DNA of 53,176 nt, from positions 1 through 53,176 of the forward strand of contig JALHPF010000035.1 in assembly GCA_022842595.1 (NCBI GenBank), written 5' to 3'. The notes beneath the pieces were generated by a model. The model was not told where the DNA came from. It made no database searches and saw only the letters and a program-made list of their open reading frames with translations. Below are positions 42,315 through 50,359 of the stretch, in pieces. Positions within the stretch are counted from its first letter, which is position 1, and every line of letters begins with the position of its first letter. The position numbers were made by a program, and so were the translations under genes. Source of the stretch: Rubrivivax sp. (lineage in GTDB: Bacteria > Pseudomonadota > Gammaproteobacteria > Burkholderiales > Burkholderiaceae_C).

Positions 42315-44012
42315 ATGCACGAATGGCTGAACAGGATCGACCAGCATTTCCCGGTGCGCTACACCGTCTGGCTGGCCTGCGGCGTGGGTCTGATGCTGGC
42401 CACCTTCACCTGGGTGGCGTTCGGGCTGGGCGGAGGCATCGCCCTGGTCTGCCTTTTCCTGGTGCTGCTGGGTCTGCGCGACACGCGCCAGCGCCGCCAC
42501 GCCGTGCTGCGCAACTACCCGGTGATCGGCCACCTGCGTTTCCTGGCGGAGTTCATCCGCATCGAGATCCGCCAGTACTTCATCGAGAGCGACACCGAGG
42601 CCACGCCGTTCTCACGCCAGCAGCGCAGCCTGGTCTACCAGCGCGCCAAGGGCCAGCCCGACAAGCGGCCCTTCGGCAGCCATCTGGACGTGGGCGCCGC
42701 CGGCTACGAATGGCTGAACCACTCGATGGCGCCCACGGTGCTGCCGAGCCACGACTTCCGCATCACCATCGGCGGAAGCGGCACCAGTTGCAGCCAGCCC
42801 TACAGCGCCAGCGTCTTCAACATCTCGGCGATGAGTTTCGGCGCGCTCAGCGCCAACGCCATCCTGGCATTGAACGCCGGTGCTGCCCGCGGCGGCTTTG
42901 CCCACGACACCGGTGAAGGCTCGATCAGCGAACACCACCGCGCGCACGGCGGCGACCTGATCTGGGAGATCGGCAGTGGCTACTTCGGCTGCCGTGACGA
43001 ACTCGGCCGCTTCAGCGAAGAGGCCTTCGCCCGCAACGCGCGCGACCCGCAGGTGAAGATGATCGAGGTCAAGCTGAGCCAGGGCGCCAAGCCCGGCCAC
43101 GGTGGTGTACTGCCCGGCGCCAAGGTCACGCCGGAAATCGCCGCCGCGCGGGGCGTGCCGGTGGGCATGGACTGCGTCAGCCCGGCCCGCCACAGCGCCT
43201 TCGACTCACCCGTGGGCCTGCTGCAGTTCGTCGAACGCCTGCGCCAGCTGTCCGGGGGCAAGCCCACCGGCTTCAAGCTGTGCATCGGCCACCCCTGGGA
43301 ATGGTTTGCCATCGCCAAGGCGATGCTCGAGACAGGCCTGTACCCCGACTTCATCGTGGTCGATGGCGCCGAGGGCGGCACCGGCGCGGCGCCGATGGAA
43401 TTCATCGACCATGTGGGCGCGCCGCTGCAGGAAGGTCTGCTGCTCGTGCACAACACGCTCGTCGGCCTGGGGCTGCGGCGTCACGTGAAGCTGGGCTGCG
43501 CCGGCAAGGTGACGAGCGCCTTCGACATCGTGCGCGCGATGGCGCTGGGCGCCGACTGGTGCAATTCGGCACGCGGCTTCATGTTCGCGCTGGGCTGCAT
43601 CCAGGCGCAGACCTGCCATACCGGGGCCTGCCCCACCGGCGTCACGGCGCAGGACCCGCAGCGCGCCAAGGCCCTGGTCGTCGGCGACAAGACCGAACGC
43701 GTCTGGAAATTCCACGACAACACCCTGCACGCGCTGAAGGAACTGGTGCAGGCCGCCGGCCTGAACCACCCCGGCGAGATCACGGCCGCGCACATCGTGC
43801 GCCGGCGCGCCGACCACGACGTTCGGCTGCTGGCCAACCACCTGGTCTTCATCAAGCCCGGGCAGCTGGTCAATGCCATGGCCGGCCGCGAGCCCTGGCC
43901 GCACAAGGTGTTCGGCGACTACTGGCCGCTGGCCGACAGCGACAGCTGGCTGCCGATGGCGCAAGGCACCGGCGCGCCGGTGCCCGCTGACGTGATGGCA
44001 GCCACGAACTGA
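42315..44012 (+). CDS. FMN-binding glutamate synthase-family protein
   Basis: 565 aa. Two N-terminal membrane segments (VWLACGVGLMLATFTWVAFG and IALVCLFLVLLGL, about 17-55) precede the FMN/alpha-subunit-like domain of glutamate synthase (NISAMSFGALSANAI; GAKPGHGGVLPG; VVDGAEGGTGAAPMEF). A Cys cluster CIQAQTCHTGACPTGV near 435 matches the 3Fe-4S site of glutamate synthase. There is no amidotransferase domain, so it is one of the stand-alone membrane-bound members of unknown substrate. Ribosome site GGAGG lies 8 nt upstream. It is divergent from metX. Confidence 0.9.
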   Translation: MHEWLNRIDQHFPVRYTVWLACGVGLMLATFTWVAFGLGGGIALVCLFLVLLGLRDTRQRRHAVLRNYPVIGHLRFLAEFIRIEIRQYFIESDTEATPFSRQQRSLVYQRAKGQPDKRPFGSHLDVGAAGYEWLNHSMAPTVLPSHDFRITIGGSGTSCSQPYSASVFNISAMSFGALSANAILALNAGAARGGFAHDTGEGSISEHHRAHGGDLIWEIGSGYFGCRDELGRFSEEAFARNARDPQVKMIEVKLSQGAKPGHGGVLPGAKVTPEIAAARGVPVGMDCVSPARHSAFDSPVGLLQFVERLRQLSGGKPTGFKLCIGHPWEWFAIAKAMLETGLYPDFIVVDGAEGGTGAAPMEFIDHVGAPLQEGLLLVHNTLVGLGLRRHVKLGCAGKVTSAFDIVRAMALGADWCNSARGFMFALGCIQAQTCHTGACPTGVTAQDPQRAKALVVGDKTERVWKFHDNTLHALKELVQAAGLNHPGEITAAHIVRRRADHDVRLLANHLVFIKPGQLVNAMAGREPWPHKVFGDYWPLADSDSWLPMAQGTGAPVPADVMAATN

Positions 44013-44049
44013 CCGGTTCGCGGGCGCCCGGCGTGGCCCAGGCTCAGGC

Positions 44050-44667
44050 TCAGGCCAGCGGTGGTGCGGTGTCGATGAAGCTGGGCCGTGCGGCGAGCTT
44101 GTCGTAGAGCTTGCTCAGGTTCGGCTGATCGCTGCGCCAGTCGATGTCCCGGTAGCGGAAATCAAGGTAACCCAACGCGCAACCCACCGCCAGGTCAGCC
44201 AGGGTGAGATGGTTGCCGGCGCAATAGGGCTTGTCGCCCAGGCCCAGAGACATGGCCTTCACGGCCGCATGCACGCGGCTCATCTGGCGGTCGATCCAGG
44301 CCTGAGAACGCTGCTCGTCGCTGCGACCGGTCCAGTGCTGTTCCATGCGCGCCAGGATGCTGGCGTCGAGCAGGCCGTCGGCCAGGGCTTCCCAGGTGCG
44401 GACCTCGGTGCGCTCGCGGCCCGAAGGCGGGATGAGCTTGCCCACGGGGCTGAGCGTGTCGAGGTATTCGACGATCACGCGCGAATCGAAGACCGCCTCG
44501 CCGCCATCGAGCACCAGGCAGGGCACCTTGCCGAGCGGGTTGCTCTTGAGGATGGCGTCCGAGCCCCAGACGTCTTCCAGCAGCAGCTGGGCTTCGAGCT
44601 TCTTCTCGGCCATGACGACGCGAACCTTGCGCACGTAGGGGCTGGTGAGTGAACCAATCAGTTTCAT
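44050..44667 (-). CDS. glutathione S-transferase family protein
   Basis: 205 aa. N-terminal thioredoxin-like domain with the catalytic-region Ser/Pro in IGSLTSPYVRKVRV and the glutathione-binding PLGKVPCLVLDGGEAVFDSRVI segment (about 43-65). The C-terminal helical domain carries the N-capping motif HLTLADLAVGCAL near 155. It conjugates glutathione to electrophiles or acts as a redox protein; the substrate is unknown. A TAGAAT -10-like element lies about 25 nt upstream. Confidence 0.93.
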   Translation of the reverse strand: MKLIGSLTSPYVRKVRVVMAEKKLEAQLLLEDVWGSDAILKSNPLGKVPCLVLDGGEAVFDSRVIVEYLDTLSPVGKLIPPSGRERTEVRTWEALADGLLDASILARMEQHWTGRSDEQRSQAWIDRQMSRVHAAVKAMSLGLGDKPYCAGNHLTLADLAVGCALGYLDFRYRDIDWRSDQPNLSKLYDKLAARPSFIDTAPPLA

Positions 44668-44696
44668 GGGTTACGGCGCGTCATATGGGTTTCATT

Positions 44697-45998
44697 CTAG
44701 CCAGCGACCTGTCGCGTGAAGTCGACGTGGGCAGGCCGCCCCGGCAGCGTCAATTCGGCCGTGGCCGGTGCCATGCGCGCCACCACGGCACCGCCGCTGA
44801 CCACCGCCAGCCGCTGTGCACGCAGGCGCACCGCTTCCTCGGGGCTGCGGGCCTGAAGCACAACGAAGTCGGCACGGCAGCCCACGTCCAGGCCATAGCC
44901 CTGCAGGCCAAGTACCCGTGCCGCGTTCACGGTGATGGCGTCGAAGCACTGGCGCTGGCCGCGGCTGCTGGTCATCTGCGCCACATGCAGGCCCATCGCC
45001 GCCACTTCCAGCATGCAGGCCGAGCCGAACGAATACCAGGGGTCGAGCACGCAGTCGTGGCCGAAGGCCACATTCACGCCGGCAGCCAGCAGTTCCGGCA
45101 CCCGCGTCATGCCGCGGCGCCTGGGGTAGGTGTCGTGGCGACCCTGCAGGGTGATGTTGATCAGCGGGTTGGCCACCACGTGCAGGCCGGCCTCGGCCAG
45201 CAGCGGCATCAGCTTGCTGGCGTAATAGTTGTCCATCGAATGCATCGACGTCAGATGCGAGCCCGTCACCCGGCCCTGCAGGCCGAGCCGCTGGGTGTGG
45301 AAGGCCAGCGTCTCGACATGGCGCGACAGCGGGTCGTCGCTCTCGTCGCAGTGCATGTCCACCGGCAGGCCGCGGGCGGCGGCCAGTTCGCACAGCACCC
45401 GCACGCTCTCGGCGCCTTCGGCCATGGTGCGTTCGAAGTGCGGGATGCCGCCGACGACGTCGACCCCCAGGTCCAGCGCGCGCAGCAGATTGGCCAGCGC
45501 GCCAGGGCTGCGCAGCAGCCCGTCCTGCGGGAAGGCCACCAGTTGCAGCTGCAGATAGGGTGCGACGCGGCGTTTCACGTCCAGCAGCGCCCGCACGGCC
45601 AGCAGCCGCGGGTCGCAGATGTCGACATGGCTGCGGATGGCCAGCAGCCCGCGCGCCACGGCCCAGTCGCAGTAGGCCAGTGCCCGTTCGGCGATGGCGT
45701 CTTCGGTGAGCATCGGTTTCAGTTCACCCCACAGCGCGATGCCTTCGAGCAGGGTGCCGCTGGCATTGACACGTGGCAGGCCATGGCTGAGCACGGAATC
45801 CATGTGGAAATGCGCGTCGACGAACGGCGGGCTCAGGAGCCAGCCCTGGGCGTCGAGCACCACGGCGCCAGGCGGCACGGGCAGCTGGGGGGCCACGGCC
45901 TGGATCAGGCCGCCTTCGGCCAGCAGCTGCATGCCTGGCCGACCATCGGGCAGGGTGGCGTTGCGGACGAGCAGCGGGGCAGGCGTTGGCAAGCTCAT
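44697..45998 (-). CDS. codA: cytosine deaminase-like amidohydrolase
   Basis: 433 aa metal-dependent amidohydrolase. The first metal motif is DAHFHMDSVL near residue 62 (HxH type), then DMHCDESDDP near 205, GSHLTSMHSM near 240 and FGHDCVLDPWYSFG near 310, as in E. coli CodA (cytosine to uracil plus ammonia). Related enzymes deaminate other pyrimidines or creatinine, so substrate identity is likely but not certain. ATG 45998 is chosen over an upstream Met because the family begins just before the beta-sandwich segment (LLVRNATLPDG). Confidence 0.85.
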   Translation of the reverse strand: MSLPTPAPLLVRNATLPDGRPGMQLLAEGGLIQAVAPQLPVPPGAVVLDAQGWLLSPPFVDAHFHMDSVLSHGLPRVNASGTLLEGIALWGELKPMLTEDAIAERALAYCDWAVARGLLAIRSHVDICDPRLLAVRALLDVKRRVAPYLQLQLVAFPQDGLLRSPGALANLLRALDLGVDVVGGIPHFERTMAEGAESVRVLCELAAARGLPVDMHCDESDDPLSRHVETLAFHTQRLGLQGRVTGSHLTSMHSMDNYYASKLMPLLAEAGLHVVANPLINITLQGRHDTYPRRRGMTRVPELLAAGVNVAFGHDCVLDPWYSFGSACMLEVAAMGLHVAQMTSSRGQRQCFDAITVNAARVLGLQGYGLDVGCRADFVVLQARSPEEAVRLRAQRLAVVSGGAVVARMAPATAELTLPGRPAHVDFTRQVAG

Positions 45999-46184
45999 GG
46001 GAATGTGACAAGCAATTTCATGGCCAATGGTGGCGGCAGGGCTGGCGGTGAACAAAGCCACACCGAAGCCCTGCCGGTGCCCAGACTACCCGCTTGTCAT
46101 CACCCTGCAACGGGAGCAAGATGGGCTCGACCGGGTCGCCTCGGCCTGGGTCTGTCTCCCCAACCCCTCGCAAAGGAGGTTCTG

Positions 46185-46526
46185 ATGAACTTGACGATCA
46201 GCGGCCATCATCTTGACGTTTCGCCAGCATTGAGAGAGTACGTACTCACCAAGCTGGACCGCGTCACTCGCCATTTCGACCAGGTGGTGGACGTCAACGT
46301 GCTGCTGAGCGTTGAAAAGCTGAAGGAAAAGGAACGAAGGCAGAAGGCGGAAGTCACCCTGCACGTCAAGGGGCGGGACATTTTTGTCGAGCAGGCGCAC
46401 GAAGACATGTACGCCGCCATCGACCAGCTGATGGACAAGCTGGACCGCCAGGTGGTTCGCCACAAGGACCGTCTGCAGGACCACCACCACACCGCGCCCA
46501 AACGCCTGGACGCTGGCATGGCCTGA
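46185..46526 (+). CDS. hpf: ribosome hibernation promoting factor
   Basis: 113 aa, the short HPF form, which binds the 30S decoding centre in stationary phase and promotes 100S dimers. Typical segments: MNLTISGHHLDVSPALREYV, VNVLLSVEKLKEKERRQKAEVT and EDMYAAIDQLMDKLDRQVVRHK. It has a very strong ribosome site (AAAGGAGG, 46172-46179). In E. coli and many betaproteobacteria hpf directly follows rpoN; here rpoN is 28 kb away and opposite. Confidence 0.95.
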   Translation: MNLTISGHHLDVSPALREYVLTKLDRVTRHFDQVVDVNVLLSVEKLKEKERRQKAEVTLHVKGRDIFVEQAHEDMYAAIDQLMDKLDRQVVRHKDRLQDHHHTAPKRLDAGMA

Positions 46527-46551
46527 ACGGCCGCGACTGCCACGTGAGACC

Positions 46552-46576
46552 ACGGCCCTGCGGGGCCGTTCTTTTT
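46552..46576 (+). terminator. intrinsic terminator after hpf
   Basis: A 7-bp GC-rich stem (46552-46558 with 46563-46569) with a 4-nt loop, followed by TCTTTTT. It lies 26 nt after the hpf stop, so hpf and ptsN are at least partly separate transcripts. Confidence 0.85.
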
Positions 46577-46771
46577 GCCAGGGGCGCTGGGGTGGGCCGA
46601 TGTTGCTGCCATGCCGCAAGCCTGTGATAAACCCAGCAATTGAGGGTGGCCGCACTAGGCACTAGGGCGAACCCCATGGTTATGATGCCCGGCTCTGCCT
46701 GCCGCGTGCGCCAGACCCTGATATCGGGGCCGTGACCGCGGCCCTTCATGGTAAGAGGGAGTCTGCCCACG
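46577..46771 (+). promoter_or_regulatory. ptsN upstream region
   Basis: This 195-nt non-coding stretch follows the hpf terminator. A TATGAT hexamer at 46681-46686 is a good -10 candidate; the -35 is weak. A 7-bp unit GCACTAG is repeated twice in tandem at about 46652-46665, overlapping the expected -35. No sigma-54 GG-N10-GC pattern was found. Confidence 0.5.
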
Positions 46772-47242
46772 ATGAATCGCCTCGCCGCCATCCTTCCCGT
46801 CACCAATGTCATGGTGAATGCAGAAGCGACCAGCAAAAAACGCGTGTTCGAGCAGGCCGGTCTGTTGTTCGAGAACCAGCACGCCATTGCGCGCGGCATC
46901 GTCACCGACAACCTGTTTGCACGCGAACGCCTGGGCTCCACCGGCCTGGGCCATGCCGTGGCCATTCCACATGGCCGCATCAAGGGCCTGAAGAACCCGC
47001 TGGCCGCCGTCGTGCGTGTGCAGCAGCCCATTCCCTTCGACGCGCCCGACGATGAAGCGGTGACGCTGCTCATCTTCCTGCTGGTGCCCGAGGCCGCCAC
47101 ACAGCGGCACCTCGAAATCCTGTCGGAGATTGCCGAGATGCTTTCCGACCGCGAATTGCGCGAGCGCCTGAAGACCGAACCCGACGCCGCTGGCGTGCAC
47201 AAGCTGATTTCCGACTGGGAACCACTGAAGTCGGTCGCCTGA
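46772..47242 (+). CDS. ptsN: nitrogen PTS enzyme IIA (PtsN, EIIA-Ntr)
   Basis: 156 aa. The phosphorylatable histidine is in HAVAIPHGRIKGLKNP near residue 67 and the fold segments TLLIFLLVPEAATQRHLEILSEIAEML are present. It is a regulatory phosphocarrier that links nitrogen/carbon status to targets such as potassium transport rather than importing sugar. The internal ATG 46772 (MNRLAAILP) is chosen because a purine-rich ribosome site (AAGAGGGA) precedes it; ATG 46748 is possible. Followed 13 nt later by hprK. Confidence 0.95.
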   Translation: MNRLAAILPVTNVMVNAEATSKKRVFEQAGLLFENQHAIARGIVTDNLFARERLGSTGLGHAVAIPHGRIKGLKNPLAAVVRVQQPIPFDAPDDEAVTLLIFLLVPEAATQRHLEILSEIAEMLSDRELRERLKTEPDAAGVHKLISDWEPLKSVA

Positions 47243-47255
47243 CCCAGCCGCGGGC

Positions 47256-48218
47256 ATGAAGCCCACCTCCATCAGCGCCGAAGCGCTGTTCGAAGCGCAC
47301 CGCAAGACGATGCGCTGGGAATGGATCGCCGGCCACGCCCACCCTGAACGCCGCTTCGACGACGCCGCCGTGCGCGACGCGCGCTCGGCTGCTGACCTGG
47401 TGGGCTACCTGAACTACATCCACCCCTACCGCGTGCAGCTGGTGGGACGGCGCGAAGTGGCCTATCTGATGGCCAGCACGCCCGAGGACCAGGAACGCCG
47501 CATCTCGCGCATCGTGACGCTGGAGCCGCCCGTACTGATCGTCGCCGACGACCAGAAGCCGCCCGATCGCCTGGTGGCGATGTGCGACCGTGCCGAGATC
47601 CCGCTGTTCGTCACCAAGGAATCGGCCGGCCACGTCATCGACGTCGTGCGCGGGTACCTGGGCCAGCATTTCGCCGACCGCATCACGCGCCACGGCGTTT
47701 TCATGGACATCCTGGGCCTGGGCGTGCTGCTCACGGGCGAGTCGGGCCTGGGAAAGAGCGAGCTCGGCCTGGAACTCATCAGCCGCGGCCACGGCCTGGT
47801 GGCCGACGACGCCGTCGACATCTACCGCATCAGCCAGACCGCGCTGGAAGGCCGCTGCCCGGAACTGCTGCAGAACCTGCTGGAAGTGCGCGGCATCGGC
47901 CTGCTCGACATCAAGTCGATCTTCGGCGAAACCGCGGTGCGCCGGAAAATGCGGCTCAAGCTCATCGTGCATCTGGTGCGCCAGGAAGTGCTGGAAGAGG
48001 AATTCGAGCGCCTGCCCTACGAACCGTTGTACGAAGAGGTACTGGAACAGCCCGTGCGCAAGGTCGTCATTGCCGTGGGCGCCGGCCGCAACCTGGCGGT
48101 GCTGGTGGAAGCGGCAGTGCGCAATACCGTGCTGCAGCTGCGCGGCATCGACACCTATGCCGACTTCGTGGCCCGGCATCAGAAGGCGATGGAAGGCGGG
48201 GGCGAAGGACGCTCCTGA
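47256..48218 (+). CDS. hprK: HPr kinase/phosphorylase
   Basis: 320 aa bifunctional enzyme that phosphorylates and dephosphorylates HPr on serine. Walker A is GESGLGKSELGLEL near residue 165, preceded by RHGVFMDILGLGVLLT with the catalytic His; the HPrK signature LLEVRGIGLLDIKSIFG is near 210. The Ntr-type PTS regulatory role in proteobacteria is tied to ptsN immediately upstream. The neighbour often found next (rapZ) is absent; instead a 580-nt structured intergenic region follows. Confidence 0.96.
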   Translation: MKPTSISAEALFEAHRKTMRWEWIAGHAHPERRFDDAAVRDARSAADLVGYLNYIHPYRVQLVGRREVAYLMASTPEDQERRISRIVTLEPPVLIVADDQKPPDRLVAMCDRAEIPLFVTKESAGHVIDVVRGYLGQHFADRITRHGVFMDILGLGVLLTGESGLGKSELGLELISRGHGLVADDAVDIYRISQTALEGRCPELLQNLLEVRGIGLLDIKSIFGETAVRRKMRLKLIVHLVRQEVLEEEFERLPYEPLYEEVLEQPVRKVVIAVGAGRNLAVLVEAAVRNTVLQLRGIDTYADFVARHQKAMEGGGEGRS

Positions 48219-48260
48219 AACGGCGAGAAGCGCCCTCGGCACCGCGCGAAGGCCAGCATT

Positions 48261-48501
48261 CGGCCCGTTGCTGTCGTTCGCTCGGACCCCTTCGGCTGTC
48301 GATGCGGGTCCCGTGGCCTGGGCGAGCCGGGTGGCCCCTTGCGCTCATGTCCCCCGCCGCCGGCCCTGGCGGGCCGGCGGCTCCTCCTTTACTTCGCTCC
48401 AGGGGCCACCCGGCTCACCCAGCCCAGACAAGGTGTCGGCGCGCAACGGGAGGAGAGCAAATCACGGTGGCTGCAAAGGTGGGCTGGGGCTGGCTGTGGC
48501 G
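48261..48501 (+). repeat. dispersed structured repeat, family 1, copy 1
   Basis: About 241 bp, closely matching 52919-53176 except in the centre. Predicted folding: outer stem CCCGTTGC/GCAACGGG (48264-48271 with 48443-48450), a side hairpin GGACCC/GGGTCC (48284-48289 with 48306-48311), a long lower stem (48318-48339 with 48401-48422, including 16 perfect consecutive pairs) and an apical hairpin (11 bp, 48356-48381). The strip between lower stem and apical hairpin is conserved with copy 2. Confidence 0.9.
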
Positions 48502-48713
48502 CGCATGGGAGGCGCCGAGGAGCGCAGGGCCCGCGGCCCCCGCGCGAAGCGCGGTTCAACCTCTGACTCATCGCGGGTGATTGAGCGCAATGAGCGCAGC
48601 GAATGAAGCGAGTTCCGCGATGGGGCCGCGGGACCGAGCACCGCAGGGAAGCCTGAGCGCAGCGAAGGCCGCCGAGGATAAGCGCCACAGCCAGCCCCAG
48701 CCCGCCTTTGCAG
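48471..48713. repeat. 32-bp inverted repeat arms bounding the spacer
   Basis: Left arm 48471-48502 and right arm 48682-48713 are reverse complements at 31 of 32 positions. They are the 3' ends of two family 1 copies lying tail to tail. Confidence 0.93.
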
Positions 48714-48756
48714 GGGGCCAAAGCAGGCAAGAAACGAACGACAACAACGGGCCGAA
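48682..48756 (-). repeat. internally deleted family 1 copy, inverted
   Basis: Read on the reverse strand, it has the 5' end of family 1 (22 nt at 48756-48735, one mismatch to copy 1) joined through a short unrelated stretch to the 31-nt 3' end (48713-48682). The long stem and apical hairpin are missing, as after excision or recombination between flanks. Confidence 0.8.
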
Positions 48757-48798
48757 AGGCGAAGTACGATGGCCCCGAAAAACAGCCGCAATGAGCGT

Positions 48799-49323
48799 TT
48801 ACGGCGACTTTTCTCCAGGTAGGCCAGGCATGACGGTGTGGCCCGGCAGGCACGCCAGCCGCTCGATGTCGGCGGCACATTGCGGCCAGCCGGCGATCAA
48901 GTCACTGCGGATACCGCCTTCGAACATGCTGCTGTCGAACGCCGGTGCCACGGTGCATCCGAACAGCGACCAGCCACAGCAACCGCCAGCCAGCCAGTGC
49001 CCGGCCTGCCAGCTGCCAGCCGGCACCACGGCCTGCACCCGCTGGCCAGCCAGCAGTTCCGGGCCAAGCAGGATCTCCTCGCTGCGCCCACCGGGGTGCA
49101 GCAGAACCAACCGCAGCGCGTCGCCGCCATGGAAATGCCAGACCTCGTCCACAGGCAACCGGTGGAACAGCGAATGGCTGGGCGGAACGTCGCTGTAAAG
49201 GCCGAGCATGGCGCTGCTGCTGCCGGCGGTGCTTCGGTAGGTGGCCTTGAACAGCGTGCCCTCGGTGGGCAGCGGCTGCAAGCCCAGGTGGGCGATCACG
49301 GCGGCCGCGTCCAGCCCGTGCAT
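48799..49323 (-). CDS. DUF985/cupin_5 family protein
   Basis: 174 aa single-domain cupin. Metal-site region FHRLPVDEVWHFHGGDALRLVLLHPGG (split about 52-78, His/Glu/His) and second motif near VVPAGSWQAGHWLAGG. The family (YML079w-like) has unknown biochemistry; some members bind small ligands. ATG 49323 begins 4 nt after the stop of the Gfo/Idh gene, so it is the last gene of the fur-Gfo/Idh-cupin unit. The longer open frame upstream overlaps the oxidoreductase and is not used. Confidence 0.88.
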   Translation of the reverse strand: MHGLDAAAVIAHLGLQPLPTEGTLFKATYRSTAGSSSAMLGLYSDVPPSHSLFHRLPVDEVWHFHGGDALRLVLLHPGGRSEEILLGPELLAGQRVQAVVPAGSWQAGHWLAGGCCGWSLFGCTVAPAFDSSMFEGGIRSDLIAGWPQCAADIERLACLPGHTVMPGLPGEKSP

Positions 49324-49327
49324 GGCT

Positions 49328-50359
49328 TCAGGCCGGGCGCAGGCTGGCCCAGGCCGCATCCAGCAGGGCCTGAGTGCGCAGGCTGGCGGCCACGCTGGCC
49401 TGCGCAGCCGGGCCCTGGGGTTCACGCGCCAGCGCCGCGAAATGCTCGGCCATGCGCACGTTGGCCGGCTGCGCCGAAGGCACCGGCACCCATTCGTGGC
49501 CTTCCGGGTTGGCGATGCCGCTGTGCTGGCGAAAGCCGGCAACGAAGCCCGGCCGCGGCAGCATGTAGCCCTGCGCCCAGTCGAGCACGAAGTCGTCGAG
49601 AGTGACGACCCCGCGTTCGCCCAGCAACTGCAGGTCCTGCGTGCAGGCCTCGGCGTTGTAGCCCACGTCCCAGGTGGCGGTGACGCCGTCTTCGAAGTGC
49701 ATCAGCCCGGCGCCGCGCACCGCCGCGCCGCTGATGGCGTCGCGTTGCAGCACACCGCTGCTGTGCACCAGCGCCGAGTGCGGTGCCGCGAATTCGGCAA
49801 TCGCACGCATGGCGTACCAGCCCATGTCGCCGATGGCGCCAGCCGGTTCCTGCGCGGTGTCGTGGCGCATGTTGCTGCGGTCGCCGGTCGGGAAGAAGAA
49901 GCCGCAGCGCAGCGCCTGCACACGCCCGATGCGTTCGTCCAGGCTGGCCTTCAACAGCGCCGTGCGCGGGTGGTGGACGAAGTGCGTGCCGTCCAGGAAG
50001 GCCGTGCCGCGGTCGGCGCAGGCGCGGGTGATGGCCTGCAGCGAGGCCAGGCTGGCAAAGGGTTTTTCCGCCAGCACATGCTTGCCCCGGCGCGCTGCGG
50101 CCAGCGCAATGGGTTCGCGCGCAGCGGTGGGCGTGGCGATGTAGACGGCATCGATATCGGCCGAGGCCAGCAGGGCCTGCCAGTCGCCGTACGCCGCTTC
50201 CAGCCGATGCTGCGCGGCAAAGGCCTGCGCCGCAACCAGACGCCGGGAAGAGACGGCCACCGGCCTGCAGCCCTGCGAAGCCGCCATGGCTGCAGTCGTC
50301 AGCCCGGCGATCAGGCCGGTGCCGACGATGCCCACGCGCAGCGGCGGTGGCTGCGTCAC
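49328..50359 (-). CDS. Gfo/Idh/MocA family oxidoreductase
   Basis: 343 aa NAD(P)-dependent sugar-type dehydrogenase. Rossmann motif VGIVGTGLIAG near residue 8, the family motif AEKPFA near 96 with catalytic Lys, and a C-terminal alpha/beta domain with GDMGWYAMRAI near 180. Start GTG 50359 overlaps the fur stop as GTGA, which is why the longer open frame upstream is rejected. The substrate is unknown. Co-translation with fur is notable. Confidence 0.9.
   Translation of the reverse strand: MTQPPPLRVGIVGTGLIAGLTTAAMAASQGCRPVAVSSRRLVAAQAFAAQHRLEAAYGDWQALLASADIDAVYIATPTAAREPIALAAARRGKHVLAEKPFASLASLQAITRACADRGTAFLDGTHFVHHPRTALLKASLDERIGRVQALRCGFFFPTGDRSNMRHDTAQEPAGAIGDMGWYAMRAIAEFAAPHSALVHSSGVLQRDAISGAAVRGAGLMHFEDGVTATWDVGYNAEACTQDLQLLGERGVVTLDDFVLDWAQGYMLPRPGFVAGFRQHSGIANPEGHEWVPVPSAQPANVRMAEHFAALAREPQGPAAQASVAASLRTQALLDAAWASLRPA

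Larger units (their letters stand above)
48219..48798. repeat. composite intergenic repeat region (580 nt without a gene)
   Basis: Open frames cross this stretch but none has domain-like sequence. It consists of a full copy of dispersed repeat family 1 (48261-48501), a 180-nt spacer with nested inverted repeats, and an internally deleted inverted copy of family 1 (48682-48756). Spacer stems include CATCGCGG/CCGCGATG (48569-48576 with 48615-48622), CCGCGC/GCGCGG (48540-48554) and an outer near-match of about 14 bp (48527-48540 with 48622-48636). Confidence 0.85.

Noticed and set aside
46577..46771. Sigma-54 promoter before ptsN
   Set aside because: TGGC-like tracts occur but no GG-N10-GC spacing could be found; a TATGAT -10 is a better candidate.
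47582..48606. Two plus-strand open frames through hprK and into the repeat region
   Set aside because: They overlap the real hprK frame and then run through inverted repeats with no conserved domain, so they are chance frames.
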